Of a DNA stretch of 64,000 bases, positions 61,230 through 64,000 are shown in pieces. The position numbers and the translations under genes were made by a program. Where the stretch lies: positions 1,488,001 through 1,552,000 of the forward strand of contig NZ_JAJVCN010000001.1 in NCBI RefSeq assembly GCF_021390435.2, in the 5' to 3' direction. Every line of letters begins with the position of its first letter. Within the stretch, counting starts at the first letter, position 1. The notes beneath the pieces are model-generated. The model saw nothing but the letters and a program-made list of their open reading frames with translations. It had not been told where the DNA came from and did no database searches. The stretch is from Kibdelosporangium philippinense (GTDB taxonomy: Bacteria > Actinomycetota > Actinomycetes > Mycobacteriales > Pseudonocardiaceae).

Positions 61230-62132
61230 TCATGCACCCGACCACCGACAGTTTTTGTTTGGGGCCTTTGACCTGCTGTTATTTGTTCCGGTCAGTATGT
61301 CGGCGATCATTTCGGCGCCGTCGACGACCCGCGGGCCCGGGCGGTTGAAGTAGGCGGGACCGTCGAGAATCCATACGGCGTTTCGTTGCACTGCCGGGAT
61401 TTGCGCCCAACCAGGACGTTCGGTCAGTACGTGCATCTCCGCGCGGGTGCGCTCCGGCGGGAAGCCGCATGGCAGGATGAGCAGGACGTCGGGCCGCGCG
61501 TCGAGCACAGCCTGCCACTCGATCGGCTTGGTGTGCTCACCGGCGGTTGCCAGCAGGGCAGTGCCGCCCGCGTGGGCGATCTGTTCGGGAACCCAGTGCC
61601 CCGCGGGCCAGATCGGATCCAGCCACTCGATCGCGACGACTGTGGGCCTTGTTTTCACCCGGTTGTGTAGATGTTCCAGGCGGGACCGCAGTGCCTGAAT
61701 TCGTGCCTCTGTGTCTTGGACGCCGAGGACCTCACCGACTTGCTGGATACACGTCAATATCTCGGCGATGGTCCGTGGCTCAAGGCTGATCACCCTCGGT
61801 CCCACGTCGAGAATCCGGACTGCCTCGGCGACCTGCTTGTAAGACAAGGCGCATACGTCGCACAGGTCTTGTGTCAGCACGAGATCCGGCGCCTGCGTTG
61901 CCAGCAGGTCGGTGTCCAATCCGTAGATCGACGAACCGTGGTGCGCGCCGCCGACGGCTGCGGAGATCTCTCGGCTGCTCAGGGAGTTGTCCACACCACT
62001 TGCGGTCACGACAGGCACTGAGCTGACTTCCTCTGGCCAGTCGCATTCGTGTGTCCGGCCGACCAGATCGGCCGAGCGGCCGAGAACGTGCACGATGTCG
62101 GTGGCGGCTGGCAGCAAGGACACGATCTTCAT
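61230..62132 (-). CDS. cobalamin-binding-like protein (BtuF family, no signal peptide)
   Basis: 300 residues of the periplasmic-binding-protein class III fold: [54 protein letters not shown] and [20 protein letters not shown] match cobalamin-binding BtuF-like proteins. It lacks any signal peptide or lipobox, so it is cytoplasmic, as in a subgroup annotated cobalamin-binding protein. It overlaps the membrane-protein gene by 4 nt and lies 33 nt before the STM4015-type gene, so it probably belongs to the same transcript. Confidence 0.8.
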   Translation of the reverse strand: MKIVSLLPAATDIVHVLGRSADLVGRTHECDWPEEVSSVPVVTASGVDNSLSSREISAAVGGAHHGSSIYGLDTDLLATQAPDLVLTQDLCDVCALSYKQVAEAVRILDVGPRVISLEPRTIAEILTCIQQVGEVLGVQDTEARIQALRSRLEHLHNRVKTRPTVVAIEWLDPIWPAGHWVPEQIAHAGGTALLATAGEHTKPIEWQAVLDARPDVLLILPCGFPPERTRAEMHVLTERPGWAQIPAVQRNAVWILDGPAYFNRPGPRVVDGAEMIADILTGTNNSRSKAPNKNCRWSGA

Positions 62133-62539
62133 GCGGCCGTGGCCCTTGTCCGCTCATTGATGGCCGACCAGAAGACAAAAGCCCACAGCGCCAGCCCTGC
62201 CAGTGCGTCGGTGAAGATCGTGATGAACCAGTACCACGGCACATCGGGCACGCCGACCATGAAGTGGGCCAATGTGACGAGCCCGGTCAGCGAGTAGACG
62301 AGCAGGCACGCCCGCGCGCCCCAGAGCCGTCCGCGCGTATACAAGATGTACCCGGTGAGGCCGATCGCGGTCAGTAGCGGCCAGAGGATCACGATCGCCA
62401 GTTGTGTGGTCGCGTTGCTGATCGAGGACGGTTGCGGATACTGCTCTATCTTCAAGTAGTTGTGTGTGTAGTGCAGTGCCGTGCTGATCACGCTGCCAGC
62501 CACAATGGCCCGGAGTGCGGCGGTTCCTGGAATGTCCAT
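62129..62539 (-). CDS. small four-helix membrane protein
   Basis: 136 residues from the ATG at 62539, with a GGTGGGGGG stretch before it. Four hydrophobic helices: [60 protein letters not shown] and [20 protein letters not shown]. The family is not recognised. First gene of the seven-gene operon; its promoter lies in the AT-richer 62540-62640. It may partner the cobalamin-binding-like protein. Confidence 0.7.
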   Translation of the reverse strand: MDIPGTAALRAIVAGSVISTALHYTHNYLKIEQYPQPSSISNATTQLAIVILWPLLTAIGLTGYILYTRGRLWGARACLLVYSLTGLVTLAHFMVGVPDVPWYWFITIFTDALAGLALWAFVFWSAINERTRATAA

Positions 62540-62678
62540 CGTCGTCCCCCCACCTTTTGTCGATACAGCGTAACCCGAAATATGGACCAAAGTCTTACCA
62601 ACCATAGACCACAGTCCGATGCGCCACCGAAGACGAACCGGCATGATCGAAGCTGCGAACAGTGCACAGTGGATGATC

Positions 62679-62720
62679 GAAGTGGCGATCGCTCGCCACT
62701 TCGTGTCAGGGCCACGAAGT
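62679..62720 (+). promoter_or_regulatory. two mutually exclusive hairpins upstream of an SGNH hydrolase gene
   Basis: Hairpin A: GAAGTGGCGA (62679-62688) with TCGCCACTTC (62693-62702). Hairpin B: ACTTCGTG (62698-62705) with CACGAAGT (62713-62720). They share 62698-62702, so only one can form at a time. ATGATCGAAG also occurs twice just before (62643 and 62673). The region lies 67 nt before the SGNH ATG. Confidence 0.55.
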
Positions 62721-62787
62721 CGGATCCTGTGGCAAGGTGGGCGCATACCGGCACGAAAGCCGGGATCGTGGAAAAAAGGGGACAGGT

Positions 62788-63693
62788 ATGCGGAAACTAT
62801 GGGCGGCAGTTGTCGCCGGTGTTGTGGTGTCGACACTGGCGGCACCGCAGGCAAGTGCGACGGGGAACGTGATGAATGTCGTCGCGCTTGGCGATTCCTC
62901 GGCGTCGGGCGCGGGCGCGGGCGACTACCTCGACGGTACGGGAACACCAGGCGGGTGTTGGCGTAGCGCGAACTCGTACTCGGCCAACCTGGTTCCGCAC
63001 CTGAGAGCAAACGGCCGCACGGTCAATTTCACCAACGTGACCTGCAGCGGAGCCGAGATCCCGGATCTCAGGCAGCAGTTCAAGGGGCAGCCGCCGCAGC
63101 TGGACAGCCTCAAGAAGGACACAAACGTGGTGTTCTTGACCGTGGGCGCCAACGACATCGCTCTGGCGGACTACGGGGGACTGTGTATCCAGGCAGCATG
63201 TGAGGGCGCGCCAACGGATGCGGTCTTACAGCGGATGGACGCGCTCGGCAAAAGCATGATCGGACTGCTGTCGGAGATCGGCAAGCGCAGCCCGTACGCG
63301 AAGGTTGTCGTGACTGGTTACGGTCGCCAGATGATCCCGGGCGAGAACGCACCGAACGTTCCGCTCGACCCGATCTGCGGCCCCGGCATCATCACAACAC
63401 CGGAACGTGAAGGCGGTTCGACGATCGCCACCAAACTCGACGCGACCCTCCGCCTGGCCACGGTCGTGTCCCGGTGGAACCGCGTGAATTCGGTGTACGT
63501 CAGCCAGTTCGCCAAGCCAGGCGAGCTGACGCCGGAGTTCAGCGGCCACTCTTTGTGTGAAGCCAACGTGCCGTATTACCGCGGCTTCGACGCCCTGGCC
63601 CCCGGCCAGGAAGGCCCAGAAGCCGTGCTGCACTTGAACAAGCCCGGCCACGCAACCCTCGCCGCGTTGATCAAGCGCAAACTGCACTCGTGA
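62788..63693 (+). CDS. secreted SGNH/GDSL hydrolase
   Basis: 301 residues from the ATG at 62788 (ACAGGT upstream; longer in-frame starts lack a signal). Signal peptide MRKLWAAVVAGVVVSTLAAP, cleaved near ASA-TG. SGNH blocks: VVALGDSSASGAGAGD (Ser), FLTVGANDIALAD, and near the end VLHLNKPGHATLA (His). It resembles Streptomyces-type secreted lipases/esterases and the protein at 33916-34728. Divergent from the STM4011-4015-type operon. Confidence 0.9.
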   Translation: MRKLWAAVVAGVVVSTLAAPQASATGNVMNVVALGDSSASGAGAGDYLDGTGTPGGCWRSANSYSANLVPHLRANGRTVNFTNVTCSGAEIPDLRQQFKGQPPQLDSLKKDTNVVFLTVGANDIALADYGGLCIQAACEGAPTDAVLQRMDALGKSMIGLLSEIGKRSPYAKVVVTGYGRQMIPGENAPNVPLDPICGPGIITTPEREGGSTIATKLDATLRLATVVSRWNRVNSVYVSQFAKPGELTPEFSGHSLCEANVPYYRGFDALAPGQEGPEAVLHLNKPGHATLAALIKRKLHS

Positions 63694-63731
63694 GGCTTGT
63701 TCGTGTCTTTGTTTAGTGGAGGTGTTCGTGC

Positions 63732-64000
63732 CTATGACTTTGCCGCTGGGTGATGATCGGGCACTTTGCTGACGCTGACTGGCTTGTTGTCGTGGTGGCT
63801 ACCCGTCCTTCGGTGGTGGCCACCCGATGACGGAGATTCGGTGGCGTTGGGCAGGGTCCGATGGTGGTAGCCAGTGGTGGGTTGGAAGGGCTGGCGCTTG
63901 GCTTGTGCCGGTGTTGGGCTCGTTGGTGGGGCGGGAAAGGGTTGGCACTTGTGGTGGTGGTTGGAACTGTCGGGGTAGGGGCTCGTCAAGTGGGGTGGTC
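63732..64000 (-). other. unassigned Pro/His-rich frame running off the window
   Basis: A minus-strand frame ends at 63732 and is open to the window edge, for example SPYPDSSNHHHKCQPFPAPP. GGTGGT-type repeats on the plus strand give it low complexity. It may be the C-terminal tail of a gene continuing past 64000, similar in composition to the split membrane protein, or plain non-coding sequence. No motif supports either. 63694-63731 shows no terminator. Confidence 0.3.

Noticed and set aside
1..64000. CRISPR array, rRNA genes or a replication origin
   Set aside because: No regularly spaced repeats, no rRNA-like sequence and no cluster of DnaA boxes; isolated TTGTCCACA-like words occur only inside coding sequence.

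Overview
The window is high-GC actinobacterial DNA: strong G/C third-position bias, many GTG starts, four-base stop/start overlaps inside operons, two SARP/AfsR-type regulators, an F420-type oxidoreductase, a LigD-type polymerase and a SAM methyltransferase of the actinomycete-specific kind. Gene content and style suggest a filamentous actinomycete, probably of the Pseudonocardiaceae (Amycolatopsis/Kibdelosporangium-like). That placement is inference, as no rRNA or other marker gene is present.

Layout. 0-4.3 kb: a HAAS-type membrane protein, a cytochrome P450 remnant, a GNAT acetyltransferase, a STAS protein and two small membrane proteins. 4.3-9.3 kb: a membrane-anchored SARP-NACHT protein and an IS1380-type insertion sequence with inverted ends. 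9.3-18.1 kb: methyltransferase, phosphotransferase, LigD polymerase, a 5'-truncated subtilase, nucleotidyltransferase, BON protein, metallophosphoesterase, LLM oxidoreductase, CBS protein and a frameshifted pyruvate-oxidase-like gene.

18.1-26.9 kb: a complete selenocysteine locus. tRNA-Sec(UCA), selA, selB, fdhA with an in-frame UGA at codon 190 followed by an fdhF-like SECIS hairpin, fdhB and an NrfD-like anchor are packed on the minus strand; selD is divergent. One block therefore encodes selenium activation (SelD), Sec synthesis on tRNA (SelA), Sec delivery (SelB) and the formate dehydrogenase that uses it.

26.9-41.2 kb: a two-subunit molybdenum hydroxylase, HxlR regulator/SDR pair, MFS exporter, AzlCD with an XRE-cupin regulator, SGNH hydrolase, PucR regulator, SMP-30-like protein, two TetR-controlled divergons and an atypical response regulator with Glu at the phospho-acceptor position. 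41.2-50.4 kb: a six-gene minus-strand sugar operon (ATPase, two permeases, lipoprotein, isomerase/epimerase, 1272-residue secreted ThuA/sorbosone-dehydrogenase protein). 50.8-53.8 kb: a divergent AfsR-type regulator.

53.8-56.2 kb: a Pro/Gln/His-rich membrane-protein gene split by an IS110-type element. Removing about 1582 bp restores the reading frame, which fixes the element's ends and shows a candidate bridge-RNA region. 56.2-62.5 kb: a seven-gene minus-strand operon carrying the uncharacterised STM4011-STM4015 set (two radical SAM enzymes, a sulfatase-fold hydrolase, an ATP-grasp protein and an LRR protein), preceded by a cobalamin-binding-like protein and a small membrane protein. 62.8 kb to the end: a second SGNH hydrolase and an unassigned Pro/His-rich tail. 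The two strongest candidates for new biology are the STM4011-4015-type operon and the IS110 element with its guide-like internal repeat; the selenocysteine island is the best-supported complete system.
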